This document shows positions 44,626 to 57,113 of a DNA stretch of 64,000 bases, piece by piece. Positions within the stretch are counted from its first letter, which is position 1. Every line of letters begins with the position of its first letter. The notes under the pieces are model-generated. The model saw only the letters and a list, made by a program, of their open reading frames with translations. It ran no database searches and had not been told where the DNA came from. The stretch comes from Phlegmacium glaucopus (Eukaryota; Basidiomycota; Agaricomycetes; Agaricales; Cortinariaceae): NCBI GenBank assembly GCA_015039465.1, contig MU130643.1, forward strand, positions 145,824 to 209,823, given 5' to 3'. A program made the position numbers and the translations under genes.

Positions 44626-47120
44626 ATGTCAAGACTGCCGCGACTACGGAGCTCGTCTCCAGACAGGAACTATGCTGCGAGTGATGTGGGGCCCTCATTA
44701 CCTTCAAGGACAACCAACAATCTGAAAAGGAAAGCCATCATAGAGGAGGAGGACGAAGAGGCTTATGACCAACCTCGAAAGTTACCAGCGATTGGTGCTA
44801 GTCGGCCAGGGAGACCACTTCAACCATCAAAAACAGCCACGAATCTTACTACCTCAAGAGGGGCAAACCTCCCAAAGCCACTTACCAAACCTCGAGCACC
44901 ACTCCTAACTCAGTCTACTAGAGGAACAAGCGCACCACCTACCAGCAGCAAGCCACCTGCCAAACCTTCCACTGCTACTAGAACCACAACTAGCAGGACT
45001 GCTTCTGGTTCTGGGCCTATAAGATCGGCAAGTGGTCGTTTATCCGATGATAAGCGGTTCAACGAACTTCAAACCCAACTTACGTCAATCGAGGCTGCTC
45101 GAGCTGCCGATGCTGCCAGACTTGCTACTGATATGGAAGCTGAGCGCAACAAAGTTGCTGAGTTGCAATCTAACCATCTTGCTCTATCTCGCGAGTTGGC
45201 AGCTGCAAAATCTCAAGAATTAAACCAACGTCGAGAGCTCGTCCATGCTTCCGATGAAATCGAGAACTTGAAGAAAAAACATGCCAGGGAAGTCATGGAT
45301 CTCGAGATGGATGTAAAGAAACGCGACAGGGAGATTCGAGAAGTAAATGAAGACCTTCGTGTTTGTAGGAGTGACCTAGAGCGCGAGCGAGAAACCGTAT
45401 CCTCACTCAAATCCACAATTTCTCATCAAAGTACCGCCCATCTTTCGTTGACGACCCAGAACCATGCTCTTGAAGCTCAATCCACAGCTCTACAATCCCA
45501 GATTGACGTATACGCTCGATCGATATCGGAACTCACGCTCAAGCTAGAGTCTGCCCAGAAACAGGTGGACGACTTGAAAAAGGAAGCAATGGAGAGCGAG
45601 TTCGTGAGACGAAAGCTTCATAATATGGTGCAGGAACTTAAAGGCAATATTCGCGTTTTCTGCCGAGTTCGTCCTGTTTTGCCTTCAGATCTCACAGCGC
45701 CGTCTTCGTTATCATCTTCCTCGGCCTCAGACTCTAGTAGTGAAGATTCGGAAAAGATTCAAGCGAATTTCTCGTTTCCGGATCCACGAGACCATAAGGA
45801 AATCGTCGTTTCGTCGTCATCTTCGAGTGCCACGGGTCAGGAAAGGAAGGAAGTGTATAATTTTGGATTTGATCGGGTAGCTATGTATATCATGATACTT
45901 GACATGGTACTCATTGTTTTTAGGTCTTTGAGCCCGAAGCCACCCAAGCTGAGGTATTCGAGGAAATCTCCCAACTTGCGCAAAGCTGCACGGATGGGTA
46001 TAATGTCTGTATTTTCGCATATGGGCAAACTGGATCTGGCAAATCGTTCACTATGGAAGGCGGCTCGGTATATATTTTTCTCTTAATTGAACACGTATAT
46101 TAATGATTCGATGTAGAGTGAGTCGTCGGCGGGTATGATTCCACGTGCTGTAGATCAAGTCTTTCGCGTAGCGGAACAGATGGCGGCCAAAGGATGGGAA
46201 TACAAAATGGAGGGCCAATTCCTCGAGATCGTAACTTGTCTTTCCATACAGTCCTTATTTATCTCTATTGATCACTTTTTTCTATCAGTACAACGAAACG
46301 ATCAACGACCTGCTCGGTAAAGGCGAATTCGACAAGAAGAAGCACGAGATCAAACATGACGCAAAAACTGCCACCACTCGCGTTACTGACGTTGAAGTTG
46401 TTCCTCTTCATTCTTCATCACAAGTCCGTTCCTTGCTAGCCGTGGCTCAAGGTCGGAGGAGCGTAGCTGCAACGTTGATGAACGAACGATCTTCCCGCTC
46501 ACATTCCGTTTTTACACTCCGGATTAGTGGTGTGAATGTTGGTATTGATGGAACTGTGGGTTCGGGGGAGAGGTGTGAAGGCAGCTTAAATTTGGTTGAT
46601 CTGGCTGGTAGCGAAAGACTTAATGTCAGCTTCGCCAATGGGGCTGATAAAGAGCGGGTTAAAGAGACTCAGAGCATCAATAAGAGCTTGAGTGCGCTTG
46701 GAGATGTGATAGCCGCGCTTGGAGAGAAGGGTGAGAAAGGCAATGACAAGCATATTCCGTACAGGAATTCAAAGGTCGGTTTGTTCCTTCAATGTAATTG
46801 ACAACCAAACTGATTGAACCTATTGATAGCTCACATATTTGTTACAAAATTCACTCAGTGGTAACTCCAAGACGCTTGTGAGCATCTTCTATATATATAT
46901 GCTGTCAGTTAGAATTCTTTTAATGCCGCTTCATGTTCCTAGATGGTTCTCAACTTGTCACCTCTCGCCGCCCATCTGAATGAATCGTTAACTTCTCTCC
47001 GATTCGCTACCAAAGTACGTACAATCTTTATCATTATGCCCAGTAATTAATACCCCATTCCCTGTCAAGGTCAATAACACAACGATCGGAACGGCGAAGA
47101 AGCAAACTCGGGCGTCATGA
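44626..47120 (+). CDS. Kinesin-14 (C-terminal motor, Kar3/KlpA-like; 721 aa)
   Basis: A minus-end-directed microtubule motor of the spindle and nuclear movement. Seven exons: 44626-45876, 45924-46067, 46117-46230, 46289-46774, 46830-46877, 46943-47014, 47070-47120, all joined between whole codons. Residues 1-150 are basic and Ser/Thr/Pro-rich (a probable microtubule-binding tail), about 155-340 form a coiled coil, and the motor follows the neck [14 protein letters not shown], the hallmark of C-terminal kinesins. P-loop G-Q-T-G-S-G-K-S at 451-458 (Ser in place of the usual Thr), switch I N-E-R-S-S-R-S-H, switch II D-L-A-G-S-E-R. The motor has an insert of Ser runs after R-V-R-P. The ATG at 44626 is the first in frame. 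Confidence 0.93.
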
Positions 47121-47462
47121 TGTATGATAAGGATCAAATGTGGTAACTAGTATTCGACGGCGTTCAACGATCAGCTTTCAAAGTTCGAACTCATTCTTAT
47201 TCTCTTGTCTTCCGTGCGTGACCTCATTCATGCCCCATTGTTTTTTGAGATGTTATCATGTTCTGTTTATTTCAATCGTTCAATGAAAAGATTGTGTATT
47301 TCATTCCAGCCAGATGTAATCGGGATAGCATGTGGATGAGGATGAAACATTTCTGACAAGCCATGTATATATATTTCAGTTACAATCAGCGTCGGTCTAC
47401 AAAGGACAGACGCCGTGGATTGAATAGCAACTATAATTGATTTGGAGTCGGCACTTGGTAGT

Positions 47463-47844
47463 TTAGACATCGCGGGTCACAGGTCCACAACAACGATACC
47501 CAGGTGGACCTGAAATTCCCAGTGTCAATTGAGTGTACGGAAGAAGAGGCTCAGGCTAGGGCATATTACTCACAAGGCTGTCATTTTCGCAAGCATGAGT
47601 ACGAAGGGTTACATTTCGATGAGTAATAATTATAGAGTATTGAATTGAACATACGTTTGAAGCGTCACCTGCGAAAATATTAAATTCAATCGTTGGCAGA
47701 CATACATTGAACATGAAATCACGAACAGCGAATGCCGGCAGCCCTTGCCTCTATAGCCTGAGCGAAGTTAGACATCGCCGATGCCTGCCAGTGGCCGCTT
47801 AATGTCAGACCGGCAGTAACAAGTAGAAAGCGAAGAAATTTCAT
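47463..47844 (-). CDS. Small secreted cysteine-rich protein, short form with a 4-nt exon (60 aa)
   Basis: On the minus strand: exon 1 47727-47844 (118 nt), exon 2 47655-47668 (14), exon 3 47574-47577 (CCTT, 4 nt), exon 4 47463-47509 ending in TAA. The phases close only with the 4-nt exon. Signal peptide, then C-D-A-S-N, P, C-P-P-G-Y-R-C-C-G-P and a short tail. Like the gene at 60 it ends in exon 4 and lacks the fifth exon. A TATA (TTTATAAGG on this strand) lies near 47930. This is the only minus-strand member. It is convergent with the kinesin gene. Confidence 0.62.
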
Positions 47845-48314
47845 AGCGAATGCAAAATAATTGAACTGAGAGGGCTGTGAGCTTGCAATTGTGCGATCTC
47901 GTTGGATATCTTGGGTGACAGGTTACCTTATAAACTTGAAGACAAAGGTGTAATTATTTATACTGAGGTATTAAAAAGGTCTGGTGATGTAGTGATTCTT
48001 TCGCTAACCAAACTTGACCAAGTTGCCAGTGGCATGACAAACATCGACCAAATATCTTCACCTTACCAGGAACTTGAACACAGAGCCAGGGTTTTGGCCA
48101 GGGTATTTCTATTATTAGTAAGCATTGTCAGCTTGTTCATTCCTTGGAGAAAATTCTATTGAAAATCGACGTCGAAGAACAGTGGAGAACCCGCACTCAG
48201 GGGTACTACTAGTATGAGATTATATTAATACACGAATGCCACAGTTTGGTTCACACACCTCGTAATACTATTAGTGACGAAATGCTTCCTTTGATATTTC
48301 GGACGTGCTAACAC

Positions 48315-48321
48315 TATAAAT
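48315..48321 (+). promoter_or_regulatory. TATA box of the SSP gene at 48394
   Basis: TATAAAT, 79 nt before the ATG. Equivalent TATA elements occur at 49288 (80 nt before its ATG), 50953 (78), 54863 (78) and 57035 (79). The constant spacing supports both promoters and starts. Confidence 0.7.
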
Positions 48322-48393
48322 AAGGGCCTGAAAAATGTATAGAAACTTCAACAACAATCATCGAAAGGACGTCTCAGAAAGAAAATTCAAACA

Positions 48394-48897
48394 ATGAAGT
48401 TCTCTGCTCTTTCCGTTGCTACCATTCTTGCGTTTTTCTCAGGGACGATGGCTGAACCTCTTCCACAAACCGGGCCCACGACTACAGCTTGCTCAACAAA
48501 AGTTTTTTATTGTAGGTCTCCTTTTATTATATTTAAATCCATGTGTTACTTCAATTGCTCACTTATCTTTTCAGGTGGAGGTCCTTGTGTGAGTTGACTC
48601 TACGATTCTTGAATTACACAACATCAAGTTCATACATTGATCGTATGACACTATCCCTAGCAATTACAATGTGGGTATCATTCAATATTCGTATTAAATT
48701 AAAGTTCTGCCAATACTGAATTGCGAATGTTTATATTTTAAGGCCCAGTTGGATGGAGGTGCTGTTCAGCGGGACCTATTTCCGAGGACTTCGGTGGAAC
48801 GTAAGTCTTTTGTTTTAAACCGAATCGACTTGCGATTTTGAAATCTGCCTTTTTTTCAAGATGTTTCCTGGGACTCAGCGGACCTTGCCCTGTTTGA
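48394..48897 (+). CDS. Small secreted cysteine-rich protein (78 aa)
   Basis: First of six direct-order paralogues. Exons 48394-48511 (118), 48575-48588 (14), 48661-48670 (10), 48743-48800 (58), 48861-48897 (37). Signal peptide ending near A-E-P-L-P-Q. The mature part has C-G-G-P-C, Q-L-Q-C-P-V-G-W-R-C-C, a longer loop (S-A-G-P-I-S-E-D) and G-G-T-C-F-L-G. Cys codons are split at the exon 1/2 and 3/4 joins. Likely extracellular. The open reading, clean splice sites and spaced TATA suggest an active gene. Confidence 0.82.
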
Positions 48898-49367
48898 AAT
48901 AACATTTGTACATTATGATGTAGGAAATGTTGTGAAGAGACGAGATTTAAGATCTAGTGAAAAACATTTATTCATTACCCTGGCTCCAGCCTCATCGAAC
49001 CCTCTAACTAAAGTCGTTGTGTGAGAACCACAGGTGTCTTTGTAAGTGCGTTTCCCACAGCGACCCACATACTTCCAGGTCGGAACTACCAATTTCAGGA
49101 ACATTGGGATATGTTCTATTATTACGAGACATGTTCCTCGGAAAGAGCTTTATGTACAAAATTCAATGAAAGTCAACCGTCTGCTGTGAGCACTCAAATG
49201 TCAGACTATTTTGATAAAAATCAATGTCTGGATTTCCACGATGTTCCCCAGTGAGAAGCAGCACTTCGGAAGTGCTGTACTTTTGCGTATAAGAGGAGCC
49301 TGGAAATTAGACAGAAAATTCAACAGAACAACCGTCCAAAGGACGTATCAGAAAGAAAATCCAAACT

Positions 49368-49860
49368 ATGAAGTTCTCTGCTCTTCCCGTTGCTATGGCT
49401 TTTGTGTTGTTTTCACAGACAATGGCTGAACCTCTTCCGCAAACAACTGGGACTGCCATTTCAGCTTGCCCAACACAAGTTTTCACTTGTAGGTCTTATT
49501 TTATTATCTTTCACTCCATGTGTTAATCACTCACTAATTTTCCAAGGCGGTGGTCCGTGCGTAAGTTGAATAGTATCCTCGAATAAGAATTACAACGCCA
49601 AACTGTACATTCACTTGTTCCAATTTCCAGAAATTACAATGTAAGTGCTACGAAAGATCCATTTTCATGTTGACGTTCTGTCGATTGACGAGTATTTTAT
49701 TTTTCAAGGCCCAATTGGATATAGGTGCTGTATGAATACTCCCGAGAGTGGAATGTATGTTTTTATTTGTAACTGCAATGCATCCTATACTTGCGATTTT
49801 AAAACCTGGCCTTTGTTTTCAAGATGTCTCCTGGGACCGACCGGCGTTTGCCCTGGTTAA
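49368..49860 (+). CDS. Small secreted cysteine-rich protein (75 aa)
   Basis: Exons 49368-49488 (121), 49547-49560 (14), 49631-49640 (10), 49709-49754 (46), 49824-49860 (37). The core is C-P-I-G-Y-R-C-C followed by M-N-T-P-E in place of G-P. The usual G-G-T-C becomes S-G-I-C-L, so this is the most divergent intact member of the array. The upstream block with the AACATTGGGATATG motif is shared in part with the next two genes. Confidence 0.8.
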
Positions 49861-51030
49861 AACAGGCGGAGAAAATGTTGCATCAAGGATTGATTGGAAG
49901 AGGGTGGAAAGTTCTAGGTTATTTGATAAATTCTAAAGCTCTGGCTACCCATCTGACTCCATCTTTGAAAGGTATTGGTCATTAAAGCTCTGGCTACTCG
50001 TATATACTAGACGAAAAACAACGCGGCCCCTTCTTCCGAAAAATAGGCAATATATTTTGTATTCATCAATCAAGTTACGAGTCCCCTCCTAGGGCTTGTT
50101 CTTTTAAGCCGCTCCAGCCTCATCTCCCGTCGAACCGCGAAATATACAAGATCGAAAGATTGGGCTATGCTCATTGAATTCTAGAACTCTCTTATTTTAA
50201 ACAAATAAATGTTGATCCAAAGATTAATTGTCATGATATCCATCAACGGTTTTGAATCCGGATCCGTTCGTTATGGATGAAAGATGATCAGGTTGCGCGC
50301 CGGCCCATGTATACCAACGCCTGAGTAAATAACGGACTAAAGTACTAGATGCGCATTGACCTGGCCTAAGCAGTCGAAAGGACCAAGAAGCAGCGGCTCG
50401 TATATCACGATGGAACCTAGGAGATCCTTCAAGCGTAGGATGTAGAATAAAGGTACTGAGAGTGGGATGAAGGTTAGTTTAAAATGGCATGACAATTATC
50501 GACCAGACTTTTCACCGTTACCCTGCCACGGGCAAGCCATGGCCTACTATACAGTACAGTAGGTTTGCAGTATACTATAGGCCGTACTTCTGGTCGGAAT
50601 CTATCAGTAACCAGGAACATCAACTCTCTTATAGTAAACATCTTTTGTCCTGTTCATTGGATAGAAACCGGTGATCATTCACAGTCACTGATGACAATGT
50701 GATGGTTGCATTAACTAATTCAGTTCGGAGCTTTCGGGAACATTGAGCTGTGTTCTATTATTAGAACATCATGATTACATAACATCAGTGGAGAGAAAAA
50801 CTTTTACCTGCAAAACTCAATGTCGAAGAGCCCTGGTTGTGAGATATGAACGCTCAGGGGTATGTCGTACATGAAATGATTTTTGACAACAATCAACGCC
50901 TTAATTCCGACGTATGTACGAAAGTGTTTCAGACGTGCTGCAACCAATGAAGTATAAAACGTCTGCAAAACTGACAGAAACCTCAACAGAACAATAATCG
51001 AAAAGACACCTCAGAAGAAAGATTCAAACA

Positions 51031-51510
51031 ATGCAGTTCTCTACTCTTTTCGTTGCTGCTATTTTTACCTTCTTCGCACAGACAATGGCTGAACCTCTTC
51101 CACAAACCGCGACAGCCATTGTAGCTTGTCCAACCCAAGTTTTCCATTGTAGGTCTCATTTAATTATATTTTGATTTATGTGTTAATTACCTCACTGAAT
51201 CTCGAAGGCGGTGGTCCATGTGTAAGTTGAATATCAACATCAAGAGCGCTTATGCCATACTGACTGTCTGGCTTTCAATTTATAGGGATTGCAATGTGGG
51301 TACCACGCAAGGTCTGTTTTCAAGTTGATGTTCTGTAGATTGACGATTACTATTTTAAGGCCCAGTTGGATGGAGGTGCTGTGGACCTATTTCCGTGGAA
51401 TTTGGTGGAACGTAGGTCTTCAATTAAGATACCATCCCAACTGCGATTTTGAAACTCTGTTCCCTTTTTCAAGATGTTACAAGGGAACAACCGGCGTTTG
51501 CCCTCTTTAA
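51031..51510 (+). CDS. Small secreted cysteine-rich protein (76 aa)
   Basis: Exons 51031-51148 (118), 51208-51221 (14), 51286-51295 (10), 51360-51411 (52), 51474-51510 (37). Signal peptide M-Q-F-S-T-L-F-V-A-A-I-F, then A-E-P-L-P-Q. Core C-G-G-P-C, C-P-V-G-W-R-C-C-G-P-I-S, G-G-T-C-Y-K-G, ending G-V-C-P-L. Nearly identical in exon 1 to the next gene. TATA at 50953. Confidence 0.84.
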
Positions 51511-52684
51511 GACAGCTGGAAAGATGTGGTTTCAAAGATCGATTATGGGAGAGTGGAAGAAGTTCTACGTTGTATCATATTGACTTCAGAATATCATTTG
51601 GCTCTTGTACTCCATTTCTGAAAGATGCTGAGCATTCGAATGGATTCGTGATTGGTTCTAAAGCTCTGTATTGACCATTCAAGCGCTGGCTACTACTAGT
51701 AAATACTACTAGTAGACCGAAAACAAGGCGGGCCGGGCCCATGCGGAGTCAATTCCGAAAAATAGACCATATATTTTGTACTCATCAATCAAGTCCCCAT
51801 TAGGGCTTGTCCTTTTAAGCCGCTCCAGCCTCTTGTCGAACCGCGAATGATACAAGATCGAAATGTTAGGCTATGCTCATTGGAATTTTGAAATATCTTA
51901 TTTTAAACAAATGAAGGTTTCGGATCCAAAGGTTAATCATCATGATATCCATCAATGGTTTCGAATGCGGGTCCGTTTGTTATGGATGAAAGATAATCAG
52001 GGTTGCGTGCTGGCCCATGTATACCAACGCCTGAGTAAATAATGGACTGAAGCACTAGATGCGCATTGCCTTGCCTAAGGAATCGAAAAGACCAAGAGCA
52101 GTGGCTCGTACATTACGATGAAACCTAGAGGCTAGGAGATCCTTCAAGTGTAAGAATAAGGGCACTTACGATGAAGGTTATTTTACATTGAGACGCTACC
52201 AATGAAGCCAATGAGCATGACAATCATCGACCAGATTTTTCATCATTACCCCGTACAGTATGGGTCGGAACCTATCAGTAACCAGGAACATCGACTCTCT
52301 TTTATGTAAACATCTTTTGACCTGTTCATTGGATAGAGACTGATGATCTTCCATAATCTTGTCCGCTAGCATGTTGCATTTCAGTCGGAGCTTTCGGGAA
52401 TATTGACTCGGGGCCAGGAGCTGCGTTCTATTATCAGAACATTACATATAGCATCAGTAAATACTAGAGGGGAAAAATTACCTGCAAAACTCAAGCCCTA
52501 ATTATGAGATATGAGCCTTCAGGGGGATGTCATACATGAAATGATTATTGACAGTAATCAACGCCTCAATTCCGACGTGCGTATGAAGTGCTTGCAGTGA
52601 GCGGCCGCGTTTCGGACTGCTGTAAGCAATGAAGTATAAAAGGTCTGCAAAACCGACAGAAACCTCAGAAGAAAAATCCAAACA

Positions 52685-53164
52685 ATGCAGTTCTCTACTC
52701 TTTTCGTGGCTGCTATTTTTACCTTCTTCGCACAGACAATGGCTGAACCTCTTCCACAAACCGCGACGGCCCCTGCAACTTGTCCAACACAAGTTTTCCA
52801 TTGTAGGTCTCATTTAATTATATTTTGATTTATGTGTTAATTACTCACTGAATTTCGAAGGCGGTGGTCCATGTGTAAGTGGAATATCAACATCAAGAGC
52901 GCTTATGCCATACTGACTGTCTGGCTTTCAATTTATAGGGATTGCAATGTGGGTACCACGCAAGATCTGTTTTCAAGTTGATGTTCTGTAGATTGACGAT
53001 TTCTATTTTAAGGTCCAATTGGATGGAGGTGCTGTGGACCTATTTCCCTGGAATTTGGTGGATCGTAGGTCTTCAATTAAAATACCATCCCAACTGCGAT
53101 TTTGAAACCTCTGCTCTCTTTTTCAAGATGTTTCAAGGGAACAACCGGAATCTGCCCTCTTTAA
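52685..53164 (+). CDS. Small secreted cysteine-rich protein (76 aa)
   Basis: Exons 52685-52802 (118), 52861-52874 (14), 52939-52948 (10), 53013-53064 (52), 53128-53164 (37). Twin of the gene at 51031, with G-G-S-C-F-K in place of G-G-T-C-Y-K. Its leader is 28 nt shorter: TATAAA at 52635 is only 50 nt from the ATG. The missing piece lies between two ACCTCA repeats of the twin's leader, so a slippage deletion is likely and may weaken this promoter. Confidence 0.84.
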
Positions 53165-54940
53165 GACGGCTGGGAGGATGTGGATTCAAAGATCGGTTAT
53201 GGGAGAGTGGAAGAAGTTCTACGTTGTATCATATTGACTTCAGAATATCATTTGATAAAATTATGTAAAGGCTCTGGTACTCCATTTCTGAAAGACGTTG
53301 ACCATTCAAATGGATCGTATATTTTGTACTCACTGGAAATCTCGCAGTCTGAGCATATAAAGGCTAAGTTGAGGTTAATCATAACCATTATCAAGTCGGA
53401 TCCGTTCGCTATGGTTGCCCATGTACGCCGAGCTTTACAGTGTGCTCTTCTCCGCCTTCATACATCCTCTAAGGAGTCTCCCGAGCTCCGAAAATCCCAA
53501 CAGTGCATTATCCGCCGTCTGTACCGTGCAGTGACACGGAATCACTGCCTTTAGAATGACCTGACTGTCATGGACTTACAGGCGCTGATAGAGTGTAGTA
53601 GGGTGTACGTAAGTTCCGTTGTCTGATTGTTACCTCTGTTATGATTCGACCACTGGGCGTTCGTTGGTTGAGACTTGCTGCCGCCACCATTAGCCTAGCT
53701 TTGACATTGACGTTGATATATCACTGCAGAAGAGCGGACAATGCCGGCATCACAGTAACTCGTCACAAATTTTTATTACAAATACATGCTTGCCATCGTG
53801 ATGCTCGCCATAGCACCTTGATACGGTTCTTCGAGAGGATGAATATGGCCTTTGTATGCTTTCTGCTTCGGGACTCATTCCGTCGTCATCACATGGCTCT
53901 CATATCTCAACTGGCAATTCTGGAGATCCGAACTAAATGGAATGCAGGTTCAGACGACCTCGGACTCTCTAAGGGTCGTACGGTCTCAATGCTGCCAGTG
54001 CCAGTGTCACGGAGATGCTTACCCTCAGCGTATGTAGGGCCAAGTTTTACGTAAGCCCGACTTACCTTCTGGACATTCAAAACTGCGCTCAACGTTTATC
54101 ATTCACGCGCGCGGTTGATTGGCATGTTGAACACGGAAACAATTCAACGGCTATGTAAGTAACTTGCCAAACTGCTAAAAAATGTCATACAAGATATGAC
54201 AAAATTTGCTTCCCTAAGTATGCATGGATGCGGATACAACACATTGGGTCAAAGGGACTGCGGACCTTTTACACTTTGGAGAATTCATCAACAAGTAACA
54301 GACAAATATCTCGTTAACTTCGGCCCCAGGATGTTTTATTTCTGGACTCAATTTGCCGCTCAGTTGTTCCTTTGTTTACTCTGGGGAACTTATTTTCGGC
54401 AATTCTAATTCTTCTGCATGTTCGTCAAATTGTCAAAGAGTCGCAGGTGAAGTCATCTTTACATCTGTGGGTTTTTGTATTGATGCATGCGGTTGCCTTT
54501 TGATTAGAAATGTACAAGAGGTGTCTGGGGCAGGGGTATGAATCTGGCGTGAGGCGAATTTGGAGGGTAAGTACGTCGTGTGTAGTAACCATGCATCCAG
54601 GTGCTAATACGAACGTGGATGGCCCCAGGCCGCCCCAAGCTGCCAAAGTTTTTACAAAAAAGGTTAGGAACGCCTTTCTCCTTGAAGGCTGTTAAAATGG
54701 TCGCGGTAACCGTGGGTGAGGATCTGTTAAAAATCAAAACATTTTGGCATTACGGGCCATGAAACGCCTTTTTCGGTCGAACCGACGTGTTTGGGAGCTG
54801 CGCCCAATGGTTACAATGCTCACAAGCTCCGTCCGGCATTTAAAGGAGCAGTACTCGATAAGTATAAAATGAAGTGAATTTTCATCATATTTAAATATCG
54901 ACATACTAAGCCCACATTAACTATCCATTCCAATTCTCTC
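53165..54940. other. Spacer without a supported gene
   Basis: An open frame of 137 codons at 53641-54054 has a hydrophobic start but no recognised family, no intron signals and no paralogue, so I do not call it. From about 54230 the sequence is the start of a block repeated at 56340. Confidence 0.4.
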
Positions 54941-55420
54941 ATGAAGTTCTCTATTCTCTCTCTCACTGCCACCTTTGCATTGTTCAGCCATGCGTTGGCT
55001 ACGCCAAGCCCTCAACCTCGCGCTTTCCACTGTGAGTAGAACTAACAACTTGCTGACATATACTATTCAAGAGCTCAACTGGTCATCTTTAGGTGATGGA
55101 CCCTATGTAAGTCAGCCTTTACGCGCTTCAGTGGTTTTCCTATAAAGAGGTACATCATGGCTGATTCAACACATTACCCATCCATCTGGTTCTCACTATA
55201 CAGAACTTGCAATGTAAGTTCGACATTCAACTCTGTGCGTATGATCAAACTTATATGTGGATGCGCTTATAGGCCCACCTGGATATCGTTGCTGTGGTCC
55301 TTTGATACAAGGCGTTGGTGGAACGTGGGTCCCTTGCTCTGCTTGAATTCGTATGAGTTTTAAAATGATCCCATTTTTTTTAGCTGCTTCCTGGGAGAGA
55401 CTGGAGTTTGCCCTTTATAA
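54941..55420 (+). CDS. Small secreted cysteine-rich protein (67 aa)
   Basis: Exons 54941-55031 (91), 55093-55106 (14), 55204-55213 (10), 55273-55324 (52), 55384-55420 (37). Signal peptide M-K-F-S-I-L-S-L, cut likely after A-L-A. Then C-D-G-P-Y, N-L-Q-C-P-P-G-Y-R-C-C-G-P-L, G-G-T-C-F-L-G-E-T-G-V-C-P-L. TATA at 54863. All phases close. Confidence 0.83.
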
Positions 55421-57113
55421 GTTTCTTAGTATGAGCCAATATGTATATCGTTTTCAGATGAATGTAAACAGAATGAACATTTGATATTTTCGTAGCTTGG
55501 GCAACGGCACAATGCACTACTGACTCTCAAAGTAGGTCTGGTTCGTGTGCTTTCCATGGCTGGTCGCGTCAGTTTTTCTGCCGAGGCGAAAAGCAGAAAC
55601 TTCAAAAGATGATAGTGAAGTAAAAAATGTAGACCGGATGAGGGTCCTAATTTCAAATTAATAGAGAACTGACTATTAGTAAATAGATTAGACTTGCGGA
55701 GTCATGGAGGGTTGAAGATAATCAATCGATAAAAGATGGCCAGCGCTACATAATGAAGTATGAATGGTCCATGTAGTTTGACTAGGTCAGCGCGATAGAT
55801 TGGAAGAACATGAGGGACTTTAAAATAAATTTGAAGTATGTACATAGTACAATGATACTACGAATCGAAAGCAATCATTTGCGTTCAACGTTTTGCACTG
55901 GTTTTAGTGGACCGTTGCCTTCATCACAGCAGATCCGAGTTCTGTCAGATCAAGTGTTGAACAAATATCTTACAATATTATTACTTATCTGCATATCCAT
56001 TGTAACGCCGAGACTTTTATTTTAATGCTGATCCAGGGACATGCAGTTGTGGGTGGAGGGGGTCGTTCATGTTCCTCCAAGCTTTCTAACCGAATTCCTA
56101 GGGCTCCGTAGCTGAATTGGTTTCGAGACATTTGATGGAATGAAAGATGGTCCTGAACTTTTGAGCCAAATGTCGGCACTTCTTCTGAGTTTGAAATACA
56201 ATTGCTTTCGCAGTGAAAATCTGGACTATTCAGAAGCCGACCGGCTAAACCCGCAATAGATGCCAACCGTTCGATTTTGCGGGCCCAGGTTGTAAAGACC
56301 GAGTTCTCAATACTGAGAACTCGGAATACTCGGAAATCACAATGTTTATTGACTATGCAGATACGACACATCGGGTCAAAGGGACTGCGGGCCTTTTACA
56401 CTTCGGAGAATTCATCAACAAGTATCTCGTTAACTTCAGCCCCCGGGCCCGGGGTGTTTTACTCTGGACTCAATTTGCCACTCACTTGTTTCTTTGATTA
56501 CTCTGCAAAACTTACTTTCGGCACCTCCAATCCTTCTGCATGTTCTTCAAATTATCAAAGAGTCACAGGTGAGGTCATTTTTTACATCTGTGGGTTTTTG
56601 TATCGATCCTTGCGGCTGCCTTTTGATTAGAAATGTACAAGAGGGTTCTGGGCAGGGTATGAATCTGGCATGAGGAAAATTTGGAGGGTCATGTATAGTC
56701 ATCAAGCAGGTACTTGGATGGCCCTAGGCTGCCAAAGTCCTTACAAAAAAGGTTAGGAACGCTTTTCTCCTTGACGTCTGTTGAAATGGTCGCGGTAACC
56801 GTGGATGAGGATCCAAAAAAGGTTAGGAACGTTTTTCTCCTTGAAGGCTGTTGAAATGGTCGCGGTAAACGTGGATGAGGATCTGTTAAAAATCAAAACA
56901 TTTTGGCATTACGGGCCATGAAAAGGCTTTTTCGAGTGCGCTCTCAGATCGAATCGACGTGTTTCGGAGCCGCGCCAAATAGCTGCAATGCACGCAAGCT
57001 CCATCCAGCATTCAAAAAAGCAGTACTCGACAAGTATAAAATGGAGTGAATTCTGGTCATATCTTAACATCGACATACTAAGCCCACATTAACTATCGAT
57101 TCCAAATTTCATC

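Larger units (their letters stand above)
49861..53340 (+). repeat. Tandem duplication of about 1.7-kb units, each with one SSP gene
   Basis: The stretch from about 50040 to 51660 recurs at about 51760-53330. Both start with a TATATTTTGTA-CTCATCAATCAAG stretch and a CTTTTAAGCCGCTCCAGCC motif, and both carry the gene and the 3' flank at the same distances. No other gene was seen in the spacers 49861-51030 and 51511-52684. Confidence 0.85.

Noticed and set aside
53641..54054. 137-codon open frame with a hydrophobic start
   Set aside because: No family, no paralogue in the duplicated blocks, and composition not clearly coding.
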